Below, piece after piece: positions 53,585 to 61,520 of a DNA stretch of 64,000 nt (position 1 is the stretch's first letter; every line of letters begins with the position of its first letter). Under the pieces are notes generated by a model that was given only the letters and a program-made list of their open reading frames with translations, was not told where the DNA came from and searched no databases. The DNA comes from Selenomonadaceae bacterium (GTDB lineage: Bacteria > Bacillota > Negativicutes > Selenomonadales > Selenomonadaceae): contig JAFXTD010000038.1 of NCBI GenBank assembly GCA_017535925.1, positions 1 to 64,000 of the forward strand, given 5' to 3'. The position numbers were made by a program, and so were the translations under genes.

Positions 53585-54889
53585 TTGAGAGCAGACGGAA
53601 TCATGCCGACAGTCGGCAGCAAATTCGACCAATTAACGGGGCTTTATAACCGCGAAGCTTTTTATCGTGAGGCGGCATTACTCTTGGGTGCGCGTTATGA
53701 TGTCAAATATTGTATCATTTGCATGGATATAAGTTGCTTTAAAATTATCAACGACCTCTTCCATGTCGACACCGGCAATCTGATTTTGCGGGCGGCGGCG
53801 GAATATTTCAAAGAGACTCTCAATCCTCGAACTTCCATAAGCTGTCGCGCCGAAGCAGATCATTTTATTTTGTGCATACCGAGCGACGAACTTAAAATCG
53901 AACAACTTATCAAAGACCTCGACTTGAGAATCCAAGCACTTCACATAAGCCACAACATTTTATTTTTCGCAGGCATTTATCCCGTCGAAAATACCAAGTT
54001 GCCGATTGACCAAATGTGCGACCGAGCCGGCATGGCATTGCGCCGAATCAAAGGCAACTATGTGACACGCTACGCCTACTACGATGCAAAAATGCGCGAA
54101 CAGATGATTGAGGAGCAACTGATAACCGGCAACATGGAAGCCGCCCTTTTGGAAAATCAATTCACGATTTATCTTCAACCGATTTACGACCCGAATAAAA
54201 AAGTCGTCGCCAGTGCCGAAGCTCTTGTCCGCTGGTTCCACCCCGTTCACGGCATGGTTTCGCCCGGCAAATTTATTCCCGTCTTTGAACGCAACGGCTT
54301 TATCGTTCGCCTCGACCGTTTTGTTTGGGAGGAAGCTTGTCGCCTTCAACGCAAACGACTCGACGAAGGCAAGTCTATCGTTCCCATTTCCGTGAACTTG
54401 TCGCGCTTGAATTTCTACAGCCTCGACCTGCCCGAATTTTTGGCAAGCTTGTTGGAAAAATATGAATTGAAACCTTGGATGCTCAAGCTTGAGGTCACGG
54501 AGAGTGCCTACACCGACAACCAGCTGCAACTCTTGGACATGATAAGCACGTTCAGAGATTTGGGCTTTTCGATTTTAATGGACGATTTCGGTTCGGGCTA
54601 TTCGTCATTGAACATGCTCAAGGACATGCCGCTTGACACTTTGAAAGTCGACATGGCATTTATCCGCGAACTTGAAAAATCCAAACGCGTCGCGATAATT
54701 TTAAAGTTCATCGTCGAATTGGCGGAAGAATTGGGAATGAGCGTCGTCGTCGAAGGCGTGGAAACTCAAGCGCAAATGGATTACGTGGCAAGCTTGGGCA
54801 ACGTTGACATTCAAGGATACTTTTTCTCGCGCCCGTTGCCGATTAAAGACTACGAAATACTTTTGGATAAATATTCTTCAAAAGCATGA
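53585..54889 (+). CDS. Degenerate-GGDEF / EAL cyclic-di-GMP phosphodiesterase
   Basis: 434 residues from TTG 53585, nine bases after GAGGAG (a GTG at 53561 is possible). The GGDEF domain (FDQLTGLYNREAFYREA) has RAEADHF where the GGDEF signature should be, so it should not make c-di-GMP. The EAL domain looks complete: SAEALVRW, VNLSRLNF, LEVTESAY, DDFGSGYSSL, LKVDMAFI, VEGVET. Predicted cytoplasmic, with no sensor or membrane domain. Hydrolyses c-di-GMP, affecting surface behaviour. Confidence 0.85.
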   Translation: MRADGIMPTVGSKFDQLTGLYNREAFYREAALLLGARYDVKYCIICMDISCFKIINDLFHVDTGNLILRAAAEYFKETLNPRTSISCRAEADHFILCIPSDELKIEQLIKDLDLRIQALHISHNILFFAGIYPVENTKLPIDQMCDRAGMALRRIKGNYVTRYAYYDAKMREQMIEEQLITGNMEAALLENQFTIYLQPIYDPNKKVVASAEALVRWFHPVHGMVSPGKFIPVFERNGFIVRLDRFVWEEACRLQRKRLDEGKSIVPISVNLSRLNFYSLDLPEFLASLLEKYELKPWMLKLEVTESAYTDNQLQLLDMISTFRDLGFSILMDDFGSGYSSLNMLKDMPLDTLKVDMAFIRELEKSKRVAIILKFIVELAEELGMSVVVEGVETQAQMDYVASLGNVDIQGYFFSRPLPIKDYEILLDKYSSKA

Positions 54890-54903
54890 AAGGAGCGATT
54901 GAT

Positions 54904-55596
54904 ATGCCGTCAATCAAAAAGGAAAACGTCGGTGAAGCTGTAGTCTACACGCTGCGCAACACGAAAGGCAACGAACTTAAAGTGACCGATTTGGGAGCGC
55001 GGCTCGTCTCAATGAGGTTCCGCGACAAAAATTTTGCGAATCGTTTCCTGTTCAAGGATGATGCGGCGGCAGGTTTGGTGTTCGTCGACGGCGGCAAAGA
55101 CTTTTCCGAAATTCGTTGGCAGGGCGAAGAGACTCTCGAAGGCATGAAGTTCACGGCAACCGTCGGCGACAAGTCGGCAACCGTAATTTACAGCCTCTCG
55201 AACGACAACGAAATCAGCATTATCTACGCGACGGAAGGCGTCAAGGATATTTCGACGGAAATTGTTTTCGCCTTGCCCGACGCCGATGTCAGAGCTTGTC
55301 AAAAAGGCGCGGCTTGGGAAAAAGCTTCCGAAGAAAAAATTTATCCCGTCACCGAATCCGCCGAAGTCGAAATGGAATTGGGTATGTTCGGCTACGACCC
55401 CGGTTGCCCGATTGACTATCTGAACGCCGGCTTGAAGAACGCGGCGAATCTTTATTCCGCAGAAGCTGAAATCGATATTATCGTTTACGCGACGCAAGAT
55501 GAAATTCACGCGGCGCAAGTCGAAGGCGGCATTGCACTCCACACGAGCGGCTCCGGCAAAGGTCAAACGGTTTACATGATTAAAAATCGCAGATAA
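54904..55596 (+). CDS. Galactose-mutarotase-like protein, short
   Basis: 230 residues from ATG 54904 after AAAGGAG. VYTLRNTKGNELKVTDLGARLVSMRFRDK matches the N-terminal strands of aldose 1-epimerases; the rest is beta-rich (DISTEIVFALPDADVRACQK). It is about 100 residues shorter than typical GalM, and the catalytic His/Glu arrangement is not evident. It might be a sugar-binding relative. Fifteen bases after the EAL gene. Confidence 0.6.
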   Translation: MPSIKKENVGEAVVYTLRNTKGNELKVTDLGARLVSMRFRDKNFANRFLFKDDAAAGLVFVDGGKDFSEIRWQGEETLEGMKFTATVGDKSATVIYSLSNDNEISIIYATEGVKDISTEIVFALPDADVRACQKGAAWEKASEEKIYPVTESAEVEMELGMFGYDPGCPIDYLNAGLKNAANLYSAEAEIDIIVYATQDEIHAAQVEGGIALHTSGSGKGQTVYMIKNRR

Positions 55597-55630
55597 GCTG
55601 AAAGCTGAAAGCTAAAAGCTGACAGCTAAT
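55596..55630. repeat. Heptamer repeat array (AAAGCTG flavour)
   Basis: Five units of AGCTGAA/AGCTGAC type between the mutarotase-like gene and sucC. Confidence 0.8.
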
Positions 55631-55645
55631 AACGGAGGCGATATT

Positions 55646-56830
55646 TTGAATATCCACGAATACCAAAGCAAGGCAATTCTTCGCGGCTACGGCGTAAATG
55701 TTCCCGACGGCGGCGCGGCGTTTACTGTCGAGGAAGCGGTTAAACAAGCACAGACTCTCGGCTCGGACATTACAGTTGTCAAAGCGCAAATTCATGCGGG
55801 CGGTCGCGGCAAAGCGGGCGGCGTCAAACTTGCTCACAACCTCCAAGAAGTTCGTCAATATGCGGAAGAACTTTTGGGCAAGACGCTCGTCACTCACCAA
55901 ACCGGCAAGGAAGGCAAAGTCGTCAAACGTCTCTTGATTGAGGCGGGCTCGAATATCAAAAAAGAATATTACTTGAGCTTTGTCGTCGACAGGCAGACGG
56001 CTCGCCTCGTGATGATGGGCTCGGAAGAAGGCGGCGTAGAAATTGAGAAAGTCGCTGCCGAAACTCCCGAAAAAATTTTCAAAGAATACATCGACCCGGC
56101 TATCGGGCTCGCGCCTTTCCAAGCAACCCGCATGGCTTACAAAATGAATTTCCCGAAAGAAGTTATCCGCAAAGTCACGAAGCTCATGATTAATTTGTAT
56201 CACGCCTTCGTGAAAAAAGATTGCTCGCTTGCCGAAATTAATCCGCTCGTCTTGACGCAGGAAAATGACATTATCGCCCTCGACGCCAAATTGAATTTCG
56301 ACGACAGCGCGCTTTATCGTCATCCCGATGTTGAATCACTGCGCGACGAAACCGAAGAAGACGCCAAAGAACTTCACGCCTCAAAGCTCGGCTTGAACTA
56401 TGTCAATCTCGGTGGCGACGTGGCTTGCATGGTAAACGGCGCGGGTTTGGCTATGGCAACCGTCGACATCTTGAAACATTTCGGCGGCGAACCTGCGAAC
56501 TTCCTCGACGTGGGCGGCGACTCCACTCCCGAAAAAATTGCCGAAGCTTTTCAAATCATGTTGGAAGGCGGGCAGGCTAAAGGAATTTTCGTGAACATTT
56601 TCGGCGGCATTAACAAGTGTGACCTCGTGGCTCAAGGCATTGTCGACGCGGCAAAAATCATTTCACCCGACGGCAAATCGATTCCCGTTCCCGTCGTCGT
56701 CAGATTGGAAGGCACGAACGTCGAACGCGGCAGAGAAATTCTTAAAGAATCGCCGATAGCCAATGTCATCATGGCGGAAACTATGGAAGGCGGCGCGGAG
56801 AAAATTGTTCGTCTCGTCAAGTCCGCTTAA
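55646..56830 (+). CDS. sucC: Succinyl-CoA ligase, beta subunit
   Basis: 394 residues from TTG 55646 after GGAGG. ATP-grasp start [35 protein letters not shown], and C-terminal [29 protein letters not shown] and [14 protein letters not shown] phosphohistidine/CoA-ligase region. The ADP/GDP specificity is not evident. The alpha gene sucD, normally adjacent, is not on either side; a terminator follows. Confidence 0.93.
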   Translation: MNIHEYQSKAILRGYGVNVPDGGAAFTVEEAVKQAQTLGSDITVVKAQIHAGGRGKAGGVKLAHNLQEVRQYAEELLGKTLVTHQTGKEGKVVKRLLIEAGSNIKKEYYLSFVVDRQTARLVMMGSEEGGVEIEKVAAETPEKIFKEYIDPAIGLAPFQATRMAYKMNFPKEVIRKVTKLMINLYHAFVKKDCSLAEINPLVLTQENDIIALDAKLNFDDSALYRHPDVESLRDETEEDAKELHASKLGLNYVNLGGDVACMVNGAGLAMATVDILKHFGGEPANFLDVGGDSTPEKIAEAFQIMLEGGQAKGIFVNIFGGINKCDLVAQGIVDAAKIISPDGKSIPVPVVVRLEGTNVERGREILKESPIANVIMAETMEGGAEKIVRLVKSA

Positions 56831-56851
56831 AATTTTTAAAGTGCTTTGAAA

Positions 56852-56885
56852 GGTCTGCAGACAAACGCAGACCAATTTTTTTTTT
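56852..56885 (+). terminator. Terminator after sucC
   Basis: GGTCTGC/GCAGACC stem and a T10 run. Confidence 0.9.
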
Positions 56886-56944
56886 GCAAACGGAAAGTTT
56901 TTTTGTATGAAACGCAAGTCTTTGCAAAAAATTTTTCGGCGGCA

Positions 56945-56974
56945 TTGTCTTTTCATACAAAGTTCAATTATAAT
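56945..56974 (+). promoter_or_regulatory. Sigma-70 promoter of the mur cluster
   Basis: TTGTCT, 18 bases, TATAAT, about 100 bases before murE. Confidence 0.72.
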
Positions 56975-56984
56975 TGGCGGCAGG

Positions 56985-57061
56985 TTAGTGATTAGTGATT
57001 AGTGATTAGTGGTTAGTGGTTAGGATTTTTCTAATCACTAAACACTAACCGCTAACCACTA
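56985..57061. repeat. Heptamer repeat array (TTAGTGA/TTAGTGG flavour)
   Basis: Six TTAGTGR units, a GGATTTTTC turn, then CTAATCACTAAACACTAACC units; it lies in the murE 5-prime leader, ending before AAAGGAGG. Confidence 0.87.
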
Positions 57062-57077
57062 AAAAGGAGGCGATACC

Positions 57078-58559
57078 TTGACAAAAAAATTGAGCGAACT
57101 TGCGTTGCTCATTCCCGAAGCCGAAATTATCGGCGAAGATGTTTCAATCGGCGGCATTGAGCACGATTCGCGCAAAGTTGAGGAGAAAAATTTATTCGTG
57201 TGCATGGACGGCGCACACGTTGACGGTCATAATTTTATTCCGCAAGCAGTTTCGAGAGGCGCGGTCGCAATTCTCACGACGCGAAAAAATTTCACGCCGC
57301 CCGAAAATATTTCAGCACTTATCGTTCCCGACATGCTCAACGCGCTTGCGGTTATCGTTCCGTATTTTTACGATTATCCTGCGCGAGCGATGCGTGTTAT
57401 CGGAATCACCGGCACCAACGGCAAGACCACGACGACTTATCTGCTCCGAGAAATTTTCAAAGGCGCGGGCTTGAGCGTCGGGCTTATCGGCACGATTCAA
57501 ATTCTTATCGGCGAAGAAACTTTTCCCGTTCGAAACACCACGCCAAACGTTATCGACTTGCAACACCTCTTGGCGAAAATGCGCGATAAAAAAATTCAAG
57601 TCGTCGTCATGGAAGTTTCAAGCCACGCGCTTGCCGAACACCGAGTTGCGGGTGTCGAATTTGATACGGCGATTTTCACGAACCTCACGCAAGACCATTT
57701 GGATTTTCACGGGACAATGGAAAATTATTTGCGGGCGAAGACAAAACTTTTTGACACGGTGTCGAGACACGGTCGCAAGCAAAATAAAACGGCGATTGTC
57801 AACGTCGACGATGTGGCAAACGAGGAAATTCTTCGCCACTGCCGCTGCAAGACAATTACTTACGGCGTTAAAAATCCTGCCGACTTGCACGCCTCCGAGC
57901 TTGACATTCGAGCCGACGGCATGCACTTGTTCCTAGTTCCTAGTTCCTTGTTCCTATCCTTGCACGTTACGGGGCTGTTCAATGTTTATAACGTCTTGGC
58001 TGCGTTCGGCGCGGCGACGGCTGAAAATATTCGCCCCGATGTAATCAAACGAGCTTTGGAAAATTTTAAAAGCGTGCCGGGACGATTCGAGAGGATTTTT
58101 TCCAACGCGCCCTTTGAAGTTATCGTCGACTACGCGCACACGCCCGACGGTGTCAAAAATGTTTTGGAGACGGCGAGGCAAATCGTCAAAGGAAAAATTA
58201 TAACGGTGTTCGGCTGCGGAGGCGACCGCGACAATTCGAAGCGACCGATTATGGGCAAGCTTGCCGCCGCGCTTTCCGATATTGTCATTGCCACTTCCGA
58301 CAACCCGCGCACCGAAGACCCCGAAAAAATTTTGGACGAAATCGAGACGGGTATCGGCGATAAAATTCACGAACGAATTGTTGACAGACGCGCCGCGATT
58401 TTCCGAGCGATTGAACTTGCTCAAGCCGGCGATATTGTTTTGATTTTGGGCAAAGGTCACGAGACTTATCAAATTCTCAAAGATAAAACGATTCACTTCG
58501 ACGACAGAGAAGTTGCTCAAGAAGCAATTACGGAGGTTAATTCAAAATGGATAAATTAA
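57078..58559 (+). CDS. murE: MurE, UDP-MurNAc-tripeptide synthetase
   Basis: 493 residues from TTG 57078 after AAAGGAGG. GITGTNGKTTTTYLLREI P-loop, MEVSSHAL, and SDNPRTEDP, the motif that selects meso-diaminopimelate. Adds the third amino acid to UDP-MurNAc-dipeptide. Codons 284-294 (57927-57959) consist of TTGTTCC/TAGTTCC heptamers, encoding FLVPSSLFLS before HVTGLFNVYN: repeat DNA inside an essential gene. Overlaps murF by 13 bases. Confidence 0.94.
   Translation: MTKKLSELALLIPEAEIIGEDVSIGGIEHDSRKVEEKNLFVCMDGAHVDGHNFIPQAVSRGAVAILTTRKNFTPPENISALIVPDMLNALAVIVPYFYDYPARAMRVIGITGTNGKTTTTYLLREIFKGAGLSVGLIGTIQILIGEETFPVRNTTPNVIDLQHLLAKMRDKKIQVVVMEVSSHALAEHRVAGVEFDTAIFTNLTQDHLDFHGTMENYLRAKTKLFDTVSRHGRKQNKTAIVNVDDVANEEILRHCRCKTITYGVKNPADLHASELDIRADGMHLFLVPSSLFLSLHVTGLFNVYNVLAAFGAATAENIRPDVIKRALENFKSVPGRFERIFSNAPFEVIVDYAHTPDGVKNVLETARQIVKGKIITVFGCGGDRDNSKRPIMGKLAAALSDIVIATSDNPRTEDPEKILDEIETGIGDKIHERIVDRRAAIFRAIELAQAGDIVLILGKGHETYQILKDKTIHFDDREVAQEAITEVNSKWIN
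57927..57959. repeat. Heptamer repeat inside murE
   Basis: TTGTTCC, TAGTTCC, TAGTTCC, TTGTTCC, TATCC in exact 7-base register, read in frame. Confidence 0.85.
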
Positions 58560-59908
58560 GCTTGAAAGAAATTGTGCAAGTCACGGGCGCAGAGGCAAAT
58601 TCTGATGCCGATATTTTTTTTGAGGGCGTCTCAACCGACAGCCGCAGAATTTCTGAAGGCATGTTGTTCGTCGCGCTCAAAGGCGAAAATTCCAACGGCG
58701 AATCTTTCACAAGGGACGCTTTCAAAAAAGGTGCGGCGGCAGTCCTCGTTAGCAAGACCGCCAAGAGAATTCCCGAAGGCATCGTTTTGAAAGTCGAGGA
58801 CACTTTGGAAGCTTATCGACAAATTGCGGGCGCGTGGCGTGAACGTTTCGATATTCCGATTGTTGCAGTCACCGGCTCGAACGGCAAGACCACCACAAAA
58901 GATTTGACGGCTGCCGCGCTCAACGGCTGGGGTCACGTGCTCAAGACTTCCGGCAACTTCAACAACGAAATCGGCGTCCCGATGACTTTGCTTGAACTCA
59001 ACGAGAAACATCAAGCGGCGGTCGTCGAAATCGGTATGCGCGGGCTCGGTCAGATTGAATCTCTTGCCGAAGTCGTCAAGCCGACGATTGGAATTGTCAC
59101 GAACGTCAGCGAGGCTCACATTGAACTTTTGGGTTCGATTGAAAACATTGCGAAGGCAAAGGGCGAACTTGTCGAGTCGATTAAGAGCGGCGGCACGATT
59201 ATTTTGAACGCGGACAATCCTCACACGTTGCAAATGAAAAATATCGTTCGCGAGGGCGTAAAAATTTTGACTTATTCTTTGGAAAAAGGCGCGGCTGATT
59301 TTGTTGCGAAGAATATTTTAATCGGCAGCGTGTCGACGGAATTTACTTTGGACTTTCACGGCAAGGAATATAATTTTGAAATCCCCATGCTCGGTCGGCA
59401 CAACGTCTCAAATGCGCTTGGAGCGATTGCGGCAGGTTATGCAGTCGGGTTGACCGTTCCGGAAGTTCAACGCGGCTTTTCGACTTTGACGACGACGAAG
59501 ATGCGCTACGAGGTTATTCGACGCGACGGCTTGACGATTATCAACGATGCTTACAACGCAAGCCCTGCCTCAATGCGTGCGGCGATTCGGACGACCTCTG
59601 AAGTTTATAACGGGCGGCTTATCGCGGTTTTGGGTGACATGTTGGAGCTTGGAGAAATTTCCGAAAGAGTTCATCGCGAAATCGGCGAGGAGCTTGTTGA
59701 AAATAAATTCGACACGCTGATAACTTTGGGCGAGCTTGGAAAATTCATTGCGGAAGGCGCGCGCGACGCCGGCTTGAAAAATGTTTACACCTTCGACACG
59801 CACGAGGATGCCGCGAAAAAAATTCTGGAGATTGTTCGCGACGGCGATACGATTTTGTTCAAGGCTTCGCACGTCATGCACATGGAAAAAATTATCGAGC
59901 TGATTTGA
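58547..59908 (+). CDS. murF: MurF, UDP-MurNAc-tripeptide D-Ala-D-Ala ligase
   Basis: 453 residues. VAVTGSNGKTTTKDLTAAAL P-loop, FNNEIGVPMTLL, NADNPHT and NDAYNASPASMRAAI blocks. Completes the UDP-MurNAc-pentapeptide. GGAGG inside the end of murE precedes its ATG. One base separates it from hicA. Confidence 0.95.
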   Translation: MDKLSLKEIVQVTGAEANSDADIFFEGVSTDSRRISEGMLFVALKGENSNGESFTRDAFKKGAAAVLVSKTAKRIPEGIVLKVEDTLEAYRQIAGAWRERFDIPIVAVTGSNGKTTTKDLTAAALNGWGHVLKTSGNFNNEIGVPMTLLELNEKHQAAVVEIGMRGLGQIESLAEVVKPTIGIVTNVSEAHIELLGSIENIAKAKGELVESIKSGGTIILNADNPHTLQMKNIVREGVKILTYSLEKGAADFVAKNILIGSVSTEFTLDFHGKEYNFEIPMLGRHNVSNALGAIAAGYAVGLTVPEVQRGFSTLTTTKMRYEVIRRDGLTIINDAYNASPASMRAAIRTTSEVYNGRLIAVLGDMLELGEISERVHREIGEELVENKFDTLITLGELGKFIAEGARDAGLKNVYTFDTHEDAAKKILEIVRDGDTILFKASHVMHMEKIIELI

Positions 59909-59909
59909 A

Positions 59910-60143
59910 TTGAGCAAACTTGAAAAACTTCTTCAACGCATCAAAAACAATCCGAAGTCCGTCCGCTTTGAAGAGCTTGACAAAATCCTTCGACGTGAAG
60001 GATACGAACCCTCACAACCTCGTGGCGGTTCAAGTCATTACACGTACAAAAAACAGGGCGTCCGGTCGTTGACTATTCCGCGCCAAACTCCGTACGTGGA
60101 GGAAATTTACGTTCGCATTGTTTTGGCGGCACTGGGAATCTAA
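59910..60143 (+). CDS. hicA: HicA-family mRNA interferase toxin
   Basis: 77 residues, TTG start one base after the murF stop. Double-stranded-RNA-binding-like fold: FEELDKILRREGYEPSQPRGGSSHYTYKK with the catalytic histidine in GSSHY, then a final strand-helix. Cuts mRNA when free of HicB. No good ribosome site of its own, so translation is probably coupled to murF. Toxin-first order is standard for hicAB. Confidence 0.9.
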   Translation: MSKLEKLLQRIKNNPKSVRFEELDKILRREGYEPSQPRGGSSHYTYKKQGVRSLTIPRQTPYVEEIYVRIVLAALGI

Positions 60144-60170
60144 TGACATAAAGTCAAAGGAGAAATTTTT

Positions 60171-60554
60171 ATGGAGAATTCGGAAATTGAAAAGAAAGTA
60201 AAATATTATATGTCGTTACCTTATGAAATTAAAGTCATACCCTCGCCTGAAGGCGGCTATGTAGCTACAATTCCCGACTTGCCCGGTTGCATAACTCAAG
60301 GTGAAACTCGTTTGGAAGTTCTCGAAATGATAGAGGACGCCCAACGCTGTTGGTTGACGGCGGAGCTTGAGGATGACGAAGAAATTCCCGAGCCGCCTGA
60401 CCCTTACAAATTCGACGGACAACTTAGGTTGCGTGTTCCGCGCAGTCTCCACAAAAAATTGTCGCAATGTGCGGCGCGTGACGGAGTAAGTCTCAATCAA
60501 ATGGCGATTTATCTCATTGCGAACGGCATAGGCGAACGGGAGAAAGATATTTAA
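60171..60554 (+). CDS. hicB: HicB-family antitoxin
   Basis: 127 residues after AAAGGAG. Partial RNase-H-like domain YEIKVIPSPEGGYVATIPDLPGCITQGET, a negatively charged linker (EDDEEIPEPPDPYKFDG), then a ribbon-helix-helix LRVPRSLHKKLSQCAARDGVSLNQMAIYLI that may bind an operator. The mraY ATG follows its stop directly, and the mraY ribosome site (GGGAGAAAG) lies inside the hicB coding sequence. Confidence 0.9.
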   Translation: MENSEIEKKVKYYMSLPYEIKVIPSPEGGYVATIPDLPGCITQGETRLEVLEMIEDAQRCWLTAELEDDEEIPEPPDPYKFDGQLRLRVPRSLHKKLSQCAARDGVSLNQMAIYLIANGIGEREKDI

Positions 60555-61508
60555 ATGGAAAAACTTTTAACGGCGGGAGCAATCGCGGCGGGCGTCGTAA
60601 TTATGCTTGCGCCGATTTGCATTCCGATTTTGCACCGCTTGAAATTCGGGCAGAGCATTCGCGAGGAAGGTCCCAAAAGTCATCAAAAGAAAAGCGGCAC
60701 ACCGACGATGGGCGGAATTTTTTTAATCGCGGGTATCGTTGCGGCTACATTGATTATCGCCGATTGGAACACGGAAATTTTCCTCGCGCTGTTCATTTTG
60801 CTCGGTCATTTCATTTTGGGCTTTATCGACGATTATTTGAAAGTCGTCCGCAAACACAATCAGGGGCTGCTTGCCCGCTATAAACTTCTCGGTCAAATTA
60901 TAATCGTGATTGTCACGACTTTTGTTGCAAGCGAACTTCTGATTGACTTCAGCCCGACGATTTGGCTGCCGATTGTCGACGTGACGATTGACGCGGGGAA
61001 TTTGTATTTGCCGTTTATGTTGTTCGTAATGGTCGGGGCGTCAAACGCGGTGAACTTGACTGACGGGCTTGACGGTTTGGCTTCGGGTTGCATGGCGATA
61101 GCGGCGAGTTGTTACGCGGTGATTTGCCTGCTGACGGGTCACGAGGAGCTTGCGATTTTCTGCGCGGCGATTGTCGGAGCTTGCATTGGCTTTTTGAAAT
61201 TCAACTTCCACCCCGCGAAGGTCTTCATGGGCGACACGGGCTCTTTGGCTTTGGGCGGAGCGTTTGCGGCGGTCGGCATTTTGACGCGCACGGAAATTTT
61301 GTTGGCAATTATCGGCTTCGTGTTCGTGTGTGAAGCTTTATCGGTTATCCTGCAAGTCATTTCGTTTCAGACGACGGGCAAAAGAATTTTCCGCATGAGC
61401 CCTCTGCATCATCATTTTGAGCTCGGCGGCTGGTCGGAAGTTAAAGTCGTAATGGTTTTCTGGACGGTCGGATTAATCGCGGGCGTTATCGGCTTGTCAA
61501 TGCTGTAA
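60555..61508 (+). CDS. mraY: MraY, phospho-MurNAc-pentapeptide transferase
   Basis: 317 residues, about ten membrane helices. GPKSHQKKSGTPTMGGIFL, FIDDYLKVVRKHNQGLLARYK with the DD motif, NAVNLTDGLDGLASG and PLHHHFELGGWSE. Makes lipid I at the inner membrane. Translation probably depends on ribosomes finishing hicB. Confidence 0.95.
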   Translation: MEKLLTAGAIAAGVVIMLAPICIPILHRLKFGQSIREEGPKSHQKKSGTPTMGGIFLIAGIVAATLIIADWNTEIFLALFILLGHFILGFIDDYLKVVRKHNQGLLARYKLLGQIIIVIVTTFVASELLIDFSPTIWLPIVDVTIDAGNLYLPFMLFVMVGASNAVNLTDGLDGLASGCMAIAASCYAVICLLTGHEELAIFCAAIVGACIGFLKFNFHPAKVFMGDTGSLALGGAFAAVGILTRTEILLAIIGFVFVCEALSVILQVISFQTTGKRIFRMSPLHHHFELGGWSEVKVVMVFWTVGLIAGVIGLSML

Positions 61509-61520
61509 GGAGTCTTGGAA

